From an uncultured Eubacteriales bacterium (lineage in GTDB: Bacteria > Bacillota > Clostridia > Oscillospirales > Acutalibacteraceae): a stretch of 55,031 bases of DNA. Of the stretch, positions 1-7,123 are shown piece by piece (the stretch's first letter is position 1; each line of letters begins with the position of its first letter). The DNA lies in NCBI GenBank assembly GCA_934486705.1, contig CAKSQS010000014.1:1-55031 (forward strand). The letters run 5' to 3'. The position numbers were made by a program, and so were the translations under genes. The notes under the pieces were generated by a model. That model was not told the origin of the DNA and did not search any database. It saw nothing but the letters and a program-made list of their open reading frames with translations.

Positions 1-8
1 TAAATATA

Positions 9-17
9 TGCTATAAT
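9..17 (+). promoter_or_regulatory. Extended -10 promoter of the ylxM-ffh operon
   Basis: TATAAT lies at 12-17 and is preceded by TG plus one base at 9-11, which makes an extended -10. The -35 would fall before the start of the window. Transcription would begin near position 24, inside the inverted repeat that follows. Confidence 0.6.
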
Positions 18-50
18 CTCACCTGTAAAGCTCTGAACTTTACAGGTGAG
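18..50 (+). promoter_or_regulatory. 13-bp perfect inverted repeat in the ylxM leader
   Basis: Arms CTCACCTGTAAAG (18-30) and CTTTACAGGTGAG (38-50) are perfectly complementary across a 7-base loop. The repeat begins right after the -10, and its 3' arm runs into the ribosome binding site GAGGTG (48-53) of ylxM. It could be an operator DNA palindrome at the transcription start or an RNA hairpin that hides the ribosome binding site. It is not a convincing terminator because no clean T-run follows. Confidence 0.6.
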
Positions 51-58
51 GTGCTTTT

Positions 59-367
59 ATGGAGAAAAATTTGCATATTTCCGCGTTGCTGGATGTTTAC
101 GGCGCGTTTTTGGGCGAAAAGCAGAGAAAGCTGACCGCTTATTATTATAACGACGATCTCTCCCTTTCCGAAATTGCCGAAAACGAGGGCATAACCCGCC
201 AGGGCGTAAACGACCAAATAAAGCGGGCGGTTAAAAGCCTTAACGCGTTTGAAGAGAAATGCCGCTACTGCGAGCGCTTTGAGGAGCTGCGCGCCGTAGT
301 ACCCGATTTAAAAGCGGGGGATAAAAGGGCGGCGGAAAAGGCTGCCGAAATTATAGAAAAGCTTTAG
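59..367 (+). CDS. ylxM: YlxM family DNA-binding protein
   Basis: A 102-residue helix-turn-helix protein of the YlxM/UPF0122 family. These genes typically sit directly before ffh, and that is the arrangement here: the stop codon is 12 bases before the ffh start. The sigma-70 region 4-like helix-turn-helix is at about residues 17-60 (Y-Y-Y-N-D-D-L-S-L-S-E-I-A then G-I-T-R-Q-G-V). The family is thought to act in the signal recognition particle pathway, but no mechanism is firmly known. The ATG at 59 has GAGGTG five bases upstream. The leader carries a strong inverted repeat overlapping this site, which would suit autoregulation, though that is inference. Confidence 0.9.
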   Translation: MEKNLHISALLDVYGAFLGEKQRKLTAYYYNDDLSLSEIAENEGITRQGVNDQIKRAVKSLNAFEEKCRYCERFEELRAVVPDLKAGDKRAAEKAAEIIEKL

Positions 368-379
368 GAGTGTGTGTAA

Positions 380-1729
380 ATGGCGTTTGATAATTTATCC
401 GATAAGCTGTCAGGCGTGTTCAAGCGCCTGCGTTCTAAGGGAAAGTTAAGCGAGGCGGACGTTAAAACCGCAATGCGCGAGGTGCGTTTGGCACTTTTGG
501 AGGCGGACGTTAACTATAAGGTCGCAAAGGACTTTACAAACGCCGTTACCGAAAAGTGCATAGGCGAAAATGTTATGGAAAGCCTTACCGCCCCGCAAAC
601 GGTGGTAAAAATAGTTAAGGAAGAGCTTACCGCCTTAATGGGCAGCGAGCAGGCAAGGCTTAAAATATCCAATAAAATACCCACAGTTATTATGATGTGC
701 GGTCTTCAGGGCTCGGGTAAAACCACCCACTCGGCAAAGCTTGCAAAGTATTTGAAATCGCAGGGGCACAGGCCGCTGCTTGTAGCCTGCGATATTTACC
801 GCCCCGCGGCTATTGAGCAGCTAAAGGTGGTAGGCAAGGCGGTTGATACCCCGGTTTTTGAAATGGGGACTGAAAAGCCCGAAAAAACCGCGGTAAAGGC
901 GGTAGCCCACGCGCGGGATTACGGCTATGATTTCGTAATACTCGATACGGCGGGTCGTTTGCACATAGACGACGAGCTTATGGCGGAGCTAAAGCGCATA
1001 ACCGAGGCGGTTGAGGTAAACGATATACTGCTTGTTATAGACTCAATGGTCGGTCAGGACGCGGTAAACATTGCCAAGGCGTTTAACGATATTCTTGAAA
1101 TTGACGGCGTTATTTTAACCAAGCTTGACGGCGACACACGCGGCGGCGCGGCGCTCTCGGTAAGGGCGGTTACGGGCAAGCCGATAATGTTTGTGGGCGT
1201 GGGCGAAAAGTTAGATGAATTGGATGAGTTCCACCCCGACAGAATGGCGTCACGAATACTGGGAATGGGCGACGTTCTCTCGCTTATAGAGCGGGTAGAA
1301 AGCGAAATGGACCAGAAAAAAGCGGAAGAGGCGGCAAGAAAGCTTGAAGAAAACCGCTTTGATATGAACGACCTTTTGGAGCAGTTCCGCCAGATAAAGA
1401 AAATGGGCTCTTTAAAGAGCATACTTTCAATGCTGCCGGGAATGGATAAGCAATTGCGGGATGTTGATATTGACGACCGCCAGCTGCTGCGCATTGAGGC
1501 AATTATAAAATCAATGACCAAAAAGGAGCGCGAAAAGCCCGATATTATAAACGCCTCGCGCCGCAAGCGAATAGCGGCGGGCTCGGGTATGAGGGTAGAG
1601 GACGTAAACAAGCTTTTGCGCCAGTACGAGCAGATGAAAAAGATGTTCAAGCAAATGAACACAAAGGGCGGCAAGCGCCGAATGATGCATAACCTCAGAA
1701 CATCGGGCAAAAACGGAATGGGTTTTTAA
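380..1729 (+). CDS. ffh: Signal recognition particle protein Ffh
   Basis: SRP54 GTPase that binds 4.5S/6S RNA and signal peptides of nascent membrane and secreted proteins and docks with FtsY at the membrane. Its 449 residues match the usual bacterial length. The N domain covers about 1-90. The G domain has the P-loop GLQGSGKTT (from residue 108), D-T-A-G-R (189-193) and T-K-L-D (247-250). The methionine-rich M domain covers about 300-449, with the RNA-binding helix around residues 385-425 and a run of M-K-K-M near the C-terminus. An AGGAG ribosome binding site overlaps the ylxM stop, so the two genes are translationally close. Nothing unusual was seen in the protein. Confidence 0.98.
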   Translation: MAFDNLSDKLSGVFKRLRSKGKLSEADVKTAMREVRLALLEADVNYKVAKDFTNAVTEKCIGENVMESLTAPQTVVKIVKEELTALMGSEQARLKISNKIPTVIMMCGLQGSGKTTHSAKLAKYLKSQGHRPLLVACDIYRPAAIEQLKVVGKAVDTPVFEMGTEKPEKTAVKAVAHARDYGYDFVILDTAGRLHIDDELMAELKRITEAVEVNDILLVIDSMVGQDAVNIAKAFNDILEIDGVILTKLDGDTRGGAALSVRAVTGKPIMFVGVGEKLDELDEFHPDRMASRILGMGDVLSLIERVESEMDQKKAEEAARKLEENRFDMNDLLEQFRQIKKMGSLKSILSMLPGMDKQLRDVDIDDRQLLRIEAIIKSMTKKEREKPDIINASRRKRIAAGSGMRVEDVNKLLRQYEQMKKMFKQMNTKGGKRRMMHNLRTSGKNGMGF

Positions 1730-1733
1730 AATG

Positions 1734-1778
1734 TGTGTTACGCCCGACAGGGTGAAAATGCCTATCCGGCATAACACA
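1734..1778 (+). other. Long imperfect hairpin between ffh and rpsP
   Basis: Bases 1734-1751 pair with 1761-1778 in segments of 7, 3, 2 and 3 base pairs, separated by three single mismatches (C-A, C-C, C-A), around a 9-base loop. It is followed by TTTT at 1781-1784. It sits 42 bases upstream of rpsP and could be a weak terminator or attenuator, or a processing site that sets S16 expression apart from Ffh. It did not match a riboswitch class I know. Confidence 0.45.
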
Positions 1779-1819
1779 TATTTTAAACATAGATATTATG
1801 AATACGGAGGTGTAATACC

Positions 1820-2062
1820 ATGGCAGTAAAAATCAGACTTCGCCGCATGGGCGCAAAAAGAGCTCCCTTTTACCGCGTTGTTGTGGCTGATTCCAGATAT
1901 CCGCGCGACGGTCGCTTTATCGAAGAGATAGGCACTTACGATCCCACAAAGGATCCGGCAGCAGTTAACATTGACGCCGAAAAGGCTAAAAAGTGGATCT
2001 CCAACGGAGCTCAGCCGACCGACACCGTAAAGGCATTGCTTAAAAAGAACGGTGTTCTTTAA
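1820..2062 (+). CDS. rpsP: 30S ribosomal protein S16
   Basis: An 80-residue S16 protein of the small ribosomal subunit, complete at family length. It begins M-A-V-K-I-R-L-R-R-M-G and continues with the typical P-F-Y-R-V-V-V-A-D-S and D-G-R-F-I-E-E-I-G-T-Y-D-P stretches. A strong GGAGGTG ribosome binding site lies at 1806-1812. The gene is in its usual place between ffh and khpA. Codon use is more biased than in its neighbours, as expected for a highly expressed gene. Confidence 0.98.
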   Translation: MAVKIRLRRMGAKRAPFYRVVVADSRYPRDGRFIEEIGTYDPTKDPAAVNIDAEKAKKWISNGAQPTDTVKALLKKNGVL

Positions 2063-2082
2063 TATTCTTGTGAGGTAAAACA

Positions 2083-2316
2083 ATGAAAGAGCTTCTTATT
2101 TCCATTGCCTCGGGGCTTGTAGAAAATCCCGACGAGGTAAACGTTACTGTTGATGAGCCGAATGAAGAGGGCGTTACCGTTTATCATCTTCACGTTGCTG
2201 AAAATGATATGGGTCGCGTTATCGGCAAGCAGGGCAGAATTGCCAAGGCTATACGTGTTGTAATGCGCGCCGCCGCCAACAGGGAAAACGGCAAAATATC
2301 GGTTGAAATAGACTGA
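2083..2316 (+). CDS. khpA: KH-domain RNA-binding protein KhpA
   Basis: A 77-residue single KH-domain protein (KhpA/YlqC), which in Firmicutes forms a complex with KhpB and affects cell elongation and small-RNA function. The KH signature G-R-V-I-G-K-Q-G-R-I is at residues 45-54, with the GxxG loop as G-K-Q-G. The start is 20 bases after rpsP behind a TGAGGT ribosome binding site. Immediately downstream is a strong terminator, so khpA is probably the last gene of the ylxM transcript, with read-through to rimM. Confidence 0.95.
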   Translation: MKELLISIASGLVENPDEVNVTVDEPNEEGVTVYHLHVAENDMGRVIGKQGRIAKAIRVVMRAAANRENGKISVEID

Positions 2317-2321
2317 TTACC

Positions 2322-2356
2322 AAGGGGTCGGACAGCGCTTGTCCGACCCCTTTTTC
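2322..2356 (+). terminator. Intrinsic terminator after khpA
   Basis: An 11-bp perfect stem, GGGGTCGGACA (2324-2334) with TGTCCGACCCC (2340-2350), has a 5-base loop and is followed by TTTTTC. It lies within the otherwise continuous operon, so it likely lowers expression of rimM-trmD relative to the ribosomal protein genes. Confidence 0.9.
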
Positions 2357-2369
2357 TTTCGGAGGACTT

Positions 2370-2885
2370 ATGATTAAAAAATATCTTGAAACGGGTAAAA
2401 TTGTAGGCACGCACGGTGTCAGAGGAATGGTAAGAATACAGCCGTGGGCTGATTCGGGCGAATTTTTAGCACAGTTTAAAAAGCTTTATCTTGATGAAAA
2501 CGGAGAAAACAGCGTTACTGTTTTAAAGGCGCAGCCGCACGGCGGCGTGGTAATTGCAAGCTTTAAAAATACCGAAACTATCGAGCAGGCAGAGAAATTG
2601 CGCGGGAAAACGGTCTATATCGACCGCGAGGACGCGCATCTTCCCGAGGGCAGATATTTCGTTGAGGATATAATAGGCTGCACCGCGTATGACGCGGACA
2701 GCGAAAAGGAATACGGCACGGTGACGGACGTTTCGGCTACCGGGGCTAACGATGTATGGCACATAACAAAAAATAATAAAGAATACCTTATTCCCGCAAT
2801 AGACGAGGTTATAGTATCAGCCGAGCCTGAAAACGGGCGGGTAATAATTCGCCCGATGAAAGGAATTTTTGACGATGAGGATTGA
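2370..2885 (+). CDS. rimM: Ribosome maturation factor RimM
   Basis: A 171-residue 16S rRNA processing factor that binds S19 and helps mature the 30S head. The N-terminal RimM domain (about 1-85) begins with the typical G-K-I-V-G-T-H-G-V-R-G pattern, and the PRC-barrel domain (about 90-170) follows with R-Y-F-V-E-D-I-I-G and Y-L-I-P-A-I-D-E-V-I. A GGAGG ribosome binding site precedes the ATG. The 3' end overlaps the trmD start by 11 bases, which is typical translational coupling of this pair. Confidence 0.96.
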   Translation: MIKKYLETGKIVGTHGVRGMVRIQPWADSGEFLAQFKKLYLDENGENSVTVLKAQPHGGVVIASFKNTETIEQAEKLRGKTVYIDREDAHLPEGRYFVEDIIGCTAYDADSEKEYGTVTDVSATGANDVWHITKNNKEYLIPAIDEVIVSAEPENGRVIIRPMKGIFDDED

Positions 2886-3612
2886 TATTCTTACCCTTTT
2901 TCCCGAAATGTGCGAAACGGTAATGAGCGAAAGCATAATAGGCAGGGCGCGCCGAGCCGAAAAGGTTGAAATAGTTTGCACGAATATACGCGATTTTGCG
3001 GGGAACAAGCACAACAAGGTGGACGATATGCCCTACGGCGGCGGAATGGGAATGATAATGGCGGCAGACCCCATTTACAATTGCTACAAAAGCCTTGTTA
3101 AAGAAACCGAAGAAAAGCCGCGCGTTATATATATGTCGCCCAAGGGCGAAAAATTCACCCAGGAAAAGGCGAGGGAGCTATCCCGTCTTGACCGCGTAAT
3201 GCTGATTTGCGGGCATTACGAGGGGGTTGACGAGCGCGTTATTGAAGAAATAGTGGACGAAGAGATTTCCATAGGCGATTATGTTTTAACAGGCGGCGAG
3301 CTGCCCGCGCTTACGGTGGCGGACGCGGTGTGCAGAATGCTGCCGGGCGTTTTATCGGACGATATTTGCTTTGAAGAGGAAAGCCATTTTTCGGGGCTGC
3401 TTGAATACCCGCAGTATACCCGCCCCGCCGTGTGGCACGAAAGGGAAGTGCCCGAGGTGCTGCTTTCGGGCAATCACGCAAAAATTGCAGAATGGCGCAG
3501 AATAAAATCGCTGCTTATAACCAAGGAGCGCCGCCCCGATATTTATAACCCCACAGCGGAGGATATAAAAATTCTTAAAAAGGCAGGATATGAGGAGGAA
3601 ACCGAAAAATGA
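2875..3612 (+). CDS. trmD: tRNA (guanine-N1)-methyltransferase TrmD
   Basis: A 245-residue SPOUT-family enzyme that methylates G37 of tRNAs reading CNN codons, preventing frameshifting. The deep-trefoil-knot SAM site is seen as I-C-G-H-Y-E-G-V-D-E-R and S-I-G-D-Y-V-L-T-G-G-E-L. I chose the ATG at 2875 (M-R-I-D-I-L-T-L-F-P), the standard family start; an in-frame TTG lies two codons upstream. The usual downstream partner rplS (L19) is absent, and a histidine phosphatase gene overlaps the trmD stop by 4 bases instead. Confidence 0.97.
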   Translation: MRIDILTLFPEMCETVMSESIIGRARRAEKVEIVCTNIRDFAGNKHNKVDDMPYGGGMGMIMAADPIYNCYKSLVKETEEKPRVIYMSPKGEKFTQEKARELSRLDRVMLICGHYEGVDERVIEEIVDEEISIGDYVLTGGELPALTVADAVCRMLPGVLSDDICFEEESHFSGLLEYPQYTRPAVWHEREVPEVLLSGNHAKIAEWRRIKSLLITKERRPDIYNPTAEDIKILKKAGYEEETEK

Positions 3613-4334
3613 AATTACTTATAATTCGTCACGGCGACCCCGATTATGAAATTGACTCGGTTACCGAAAAGGGTAAACGCGAGGTTCTGCTTTTAAGGGA
3701 CAGGCTTTTAAAGCAGAATATAGGCGATATTTACTGCTCGCCCTTAGGCAGAGCAAAAGCCACCGCAGAGCCTACATTGAAAGCTCTCGGCAAAACTGCC
3801 GAAATATGCGATTGGTTAAGGGAATTTGACGGGTACATTATCGATCCCGACGCGGGCAACAAGCGTATTCCGTGGGATTTAATGCCGAGTTTCTGGACGG
3901 CGGAAAGCGACTACTACGATAATAAAAATTGGTTTAAAACGCCCCTTATGCAAAGCGGAAACGTAAGGGATAAATTTTATGCCGTTTGCTCGGGTATTGA
4001 TGAAATAACGAAAAAGCACGGTTATGTGCGCAACGGCAATATTTACAGGGTGGAGCATGAAAGCCGCGAGACCGTGGCGCTTTTCTGCCATTTCGGGGTT
4101 GAGTGCGTAATTCTTTCGCACTTGCTCGGAATTTCGCCTGTAGTGCTGTGGCATAATTTCTGCGCGCTGCCAAGCTCGGTTACCACCCTTGTAACCGAAG
4201 AGCGCGAGCAGGGTGCGGCGGTTTTTCGTATGTGCGGCTTCGGGGATATATCTCATTTATATGCGGGAGACGAAGAACCGTCCTTTCAGGCGCGGTTTTG
4301 CGAGACCTACTCAAATTTTGAAGAACGGCACTGA
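3609..4334 (+). CDS. Histidine phosphatase family protein
   Basis: A 241-residue member of the phosphoglycerate mutase-like branch. The catalytic R-H-G motif is at residues 7-9, the Y-C-S-P-L-G-R-A element (about 42-49) supplies the second arginine, and a late histidine lies in C-H-F-G-V (about 160). It is longer than simple phosphoglycerate mutases, with an insert around residues 80-140. The substrate cannot be told from sequence. The start overlaps the trmD stop (ATGA), and the next gene begins 2 bases after its stop, so it is in the operon. Confidence 0.85.
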   Translation: MKLLIIRHGDPDYEIDSVTEKGKREVLLLRDRLLKQNIGDIYCSPLGRAKATAEPTLKALGKTAEICDWLREFDGYIIDPDAGNKRIPWDLMPSFWTAESDYYDNKNWFKTPLMQSGNVRDKFYAVCSGIDEITKKHGYVRNGNIYRVEHESRETVALFCHFGVECVILSHLLGISPVVLWHNFCALPSSVTTLVTEEREQGAAVFRMCGFGDISHLYAGDEEPSFQARFCETYSNFEERH

Positions 4335-4336
4335 TT

Positions 4337-5569
4337 ATGAAAAACGATGTGATTATTATAGGCGGCGGCGCTGCGGGACTGTGCGCGGCGGTTGCGCTTA
4401 AAAAGCGTAACGGCAATTTAAGCGTAAGGCTTTTGGAGGCAATGCCGCGCGTGGGCAAAAAGCTTGCCGCAACGGGCAACGGCAGGTGCAATATAACAAA
4501 TAAGAATATTGATATTTCCCGCTACCACGGCAAGCACCCCGATTTTGCCGAATATGCGCTTACCCGCTTTGACAGAACAGTATGCGAAGAGTTTTTTAAA
4601 GAAATCGGCGTAAATTTTGTGTTTGAGGGAGATAAGGCTTACCCCGCGTCGCTCCAGGCGGCTTCGGTTGTTGATTGCCTGCGCTTTGCGGCGGAGGAGA
4701 TGGGTGTTACGGTATGCACCGAAACGGCGGTTACAAATATTCAGGTTCAGGGCGGGCTTTACAAGGTAATTGCGGGAAATATGAGCTTTTTGGCAAGGAA
4801 TATAATAATTGCGGCGGGGCTGCTTTCGGGCGGCGAAAAATACGGCTGTACCGGCTCTGTTTTGCAGATTATGAAAAAAGCGGGGTTTGATACGGTGGAA
4901 ACACTGCCCGCAATTGTTCAGCTTAAAACCCCTACGGATATTGTAAAGCAGCTAAAAGGCATAAAAATCAATGCAGATGTTTCTTTGCTTAAAGGCGGAA
5001 AGGTGCTGCGCAAGGAATACGGCGAGGTACTTTTTTGCGATTACGGGCTTTCAGGTCCGCCGATATTGCAGCTTTCGGGCACGGCGGAGAGAAACGGCGG
5101 CTGCGAAATATCGCTTGATATTATGCCCGCCACAGAATTTTCCGCGCTTGAAAACGAGCTTAATATAAGGGCTGAAAGGCTGAAAGAACGCTGCCTTGAC
5201 GAATTTTTCACGGGTATGCTTAATAAGCGGCTCGGGCAGATAATTATAAAGAGCGCGAATTTGGGGCTGACAAATTCCTCAGCCACGCTCACAAAGCAGG
5301 ATATAAAGCGAATAACCGCGCTTTTAAAGGATATGCGCTTTAAAATTACGGGTACTACGGGCTTTGCCAATTCGCAGGTGACAGCGGGCGGGCTTGACAC
5401 GGCGCAGTTTAATTGCAAAACAATGGAAAGCCGCGATAATAAGGGGATTTATGCAATAGGCGAAATATTGGATATTGACGGCGATTGCGGCGGCTTTAAT
5501 TTGCAATGGGCATGGTCGAGCGCGCTTTGCGCCGCGGAAAGTATTGCGGGAGCGAATAACAAATGCTGA
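4337..5569 (+). CDS. HI0933/YhiN-like FAD-dependent oxidoreductase
   Basis: A 410-residue flavoprotein of the HI0933 (BaiN/YhiN-like) family. The N-terminal Rossmann motif G-G-G-A-A-G-L-C-A-A-V-A is at about residues 8-19, followed by the family signature G-K-K-L-A-A-T-G-N-G-R-C-N-I-T-N (about 40-55). The C-terminal part has G-G-L-D-T-A-Q-F and the FAD-closing segment G-I-Y-A-I-G-E-I-L-D-I-D-G-D-C-G-G-F-N-L-Q-W-A. Members include a reductase in secondary bile-acid metabolism, but most are uncharacterised and the substrate here is unknown. It overlaps the next gene by 7 bases. Confidence 0.88.
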   Translation: MKNDVIIIGGGAAGLCAAVALKKRNGNLSVRLLEAMPRVGKKLAATGNGRCNITNKNIDISRYHGKHPDFAEYALTRFDRTVCEEFFKEIGVNFVFEGDKAYPASLQAASVVDCLRFAAEEMGVTVCTETAVTNIQVQGGLYKVIAGNMSFLARNIIIAAGLLSGGEKYGCTGSVLQIMKKAGFDTVETLPAIVQLKTPTDIVKQLKGIKINADVSLLKGGKVLRKEYGEVLFCDYGLSGPPILQLSGTAERNGGCEISLDIMPATEFSALENELNIRAERLKERCLDEFFTGMLNKRLGQIIIKSANLGLTNSSATLTKQDIKRITALLKDMRFKITGTTGFANSQVTAGGLDTAQFNCKTMESRDNKGIYAIGEILDIDGDCGGFNLQWAWSSALCAAESIAGANNKC

Positions 5570-7119
5570 TAATAAATAATGTAAAGCTGCCGCTTGATTA
5601 CGATTTTTCAAATTTGACATATGCGGCGGCAAAGGCGCTTAAAACCGACAGAAAAAATATTAAAGATGCGTCGCTTTTCCGTAAATCGGTGGACGCGCGG
5701 CATAAAAACGACGTTCATTTTTGCTGCTCGCTGCTCGTATGCACGGAAAACGATAAATGTTTTGAGAAAAACGGCGCGCAGCTGTACCGTGAAACTGAGT
5801 ACGTTTGGCAAAAGGCGGGCAAAACAAATATGCGCCCCGTGGTTGCGGGGTTCGGCCCTGCGGGAATGTTTGCCGCCTTGGCGCTGGCGCGCGCGGGTAT
5901 GCGCCCATTGGTGCTTGAACGCGGGCAGGATGTTGACGCCCGCATACGCGATGTTGAAAGCTTTTTTGCGGGCGGGGCTTTAAATACCGAATCGAACGTT
6001 CAGTTCGGCGAGGGCGGCGCGGGTACTTTTTCTGACGGAAAGCTGAATACAGGAATAAAGGACAGCCGCTGCCGCGAAATTTTAAAGGTATTTGTAAGCC
6101 ACGGCGCGCCCGAAAAAATATTGACCGACGCAAAGCCGCATATCGGAACGGATATACTCTCATGCGTGGTTAAAAGCATACGAAACGAGATAATAACGCT
6201 CGGCGGCGAGGTACGTTTCGGCGCGCGGCTTGATAAAATAAACCGCAGAAACGGCGGCGTTTATTCGGTTACCGTCTGCGGCAATGAGATCCCCTGCGAT
6301 ACGCTGATACTTGCAACGGGTCATTCCGCAAGAGATACCTTTAATATGCTTATAAACGAAGAATTTGAGCTTATAAGAAAGCCGTTTTCGGTGGGAGTAA
6401 GAATAGAGCATTTGCAAAGCGATATAAACCGCGCTTTATACGGCGATTTTGCTAACCACCCCACGCTTTCGGCGGCGGATTACAAGCTTTCAGCCCACCC
6501 CGATAACAGGGGAGTATACACCTTTTGTATGTGCCCCGGGGGCGAGGTTATAAACGCTTCAAGTGAAAACTGCGGCGTTGCCGTAAACGGTATGAGCCGC
6601 AGCCGCCGCGACGGGGTGAATGCGAACAGCGCGCTTTTGGTAAGCGTGCTGCCCGAGGATATTGAGGGTGGCGTTTTGGGCGGCTGCGAGTTTCAAAGAA
6701 AAATAGAGCAGGCGGCATATAATATTGCGGGCGGCGGCGTGCCCGTAAGCACGGTGGGGGCGTTTGTTTTCGGTGAAAAGGCGGAGTTTACACGCGTTAA
6801 GCCCACCGTAAAGCCGAACCCCGTTGTGTCCGACATCGGCGGTATTTTCCCCGAATTTGTTCTATCAGGGCTTAAAAACGGAATTATGCTTTTCGACCGC
6901 AAAATAAAGGGCTTTGCCGATAAATCGGCGGTGCTTACCGCCCCCGAAACAAGGTCTTCTTCCCCTGTAAGAATAGTAAGGAATGAAGAGCTTTGCAGCG
7001 TTTCCTGCCGCGGCGTTTACCCCTGCGGCGAGGGAGCGGGATATGCCGGCGGAATAATGTCCGCTGCGGCGGACGGGCTTAAAACCGCCGAAAAAATAAT
7101 AGAAAACAGCAACAGGTGA
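5563..7119 (+). CDS. COG2509-type FAD-dependent dehydrogenase
   Basis: A 518-residue flavoprotein of the uncharacterised COG2509 group. An N-terminal domain of about 90 residues precedes the FAD-binding motif A-G-F-G-P-A-G-M-F-A-A-L-A-L-A (about residues 90-105). The family stretch G-T-F-S-D-G-K-L-N-T-G-I-K-D and the C-terminal C-G-E-G-A-G-Y-A-G-G-I-M-S-A-A-A-D-G follow. Its function is not established for the family. The ATG lies inside the stop region of the previous flavoprotein gene (overlap ATGCTGA), so the two unlike flavoproteins are co-translated. Confidence 0.85.
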   Translation: MLIINNVKLPLDYDFSNLTYAAAKALKTDRKNIKDASLFRKSVDARHKNDVHFCCSLLVCTENDKCFEKNGAQLYRETEYVWQKAGKTNMRPVVAGFGPAGMFAALALARAGMRPLVLERGQDVDARIRDVESFFAGGALNTESNVQFGEGGAGTFSDGKLNTGIKDSRCREILKVFVSHGAPEKILTDAKPHIGTDILSCVVKSIRNEIITLGGEVRFGARLDKINRRNGGVYSVTVCGNEIPCDTLILATGHSARDTFNMLINEEFELIRKPFSVGVRIEHLQSDINRALYGDFANHPTLSAADYKLSAHPDNRGVYTFCMCPGGEVINASSENCGVAVNGMSRSRRDGVNANSALLVSVLPEDIEGGVLGGCEFQRKIEQAAYNIAGGGVPVSTVGAFVFGEKAEFTRVKPTVKPNPVVSDIGGIFPEFVLSGLKNGIMLFDRKIKGFADKSAVLTAPETRSSSPVRIVRNEELCSVSCRGVYPCGEGAGYAGGIMSAAADGLKTAEKIIENSNR

Positions 7120-7123
7120 AAAA

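Noticed and set aside
1054..1710. Minus-strand open frame within ffh
   Set aside because: It is antisense to the conserved G and M domains of Ffh, with no start signal or recognisable product.
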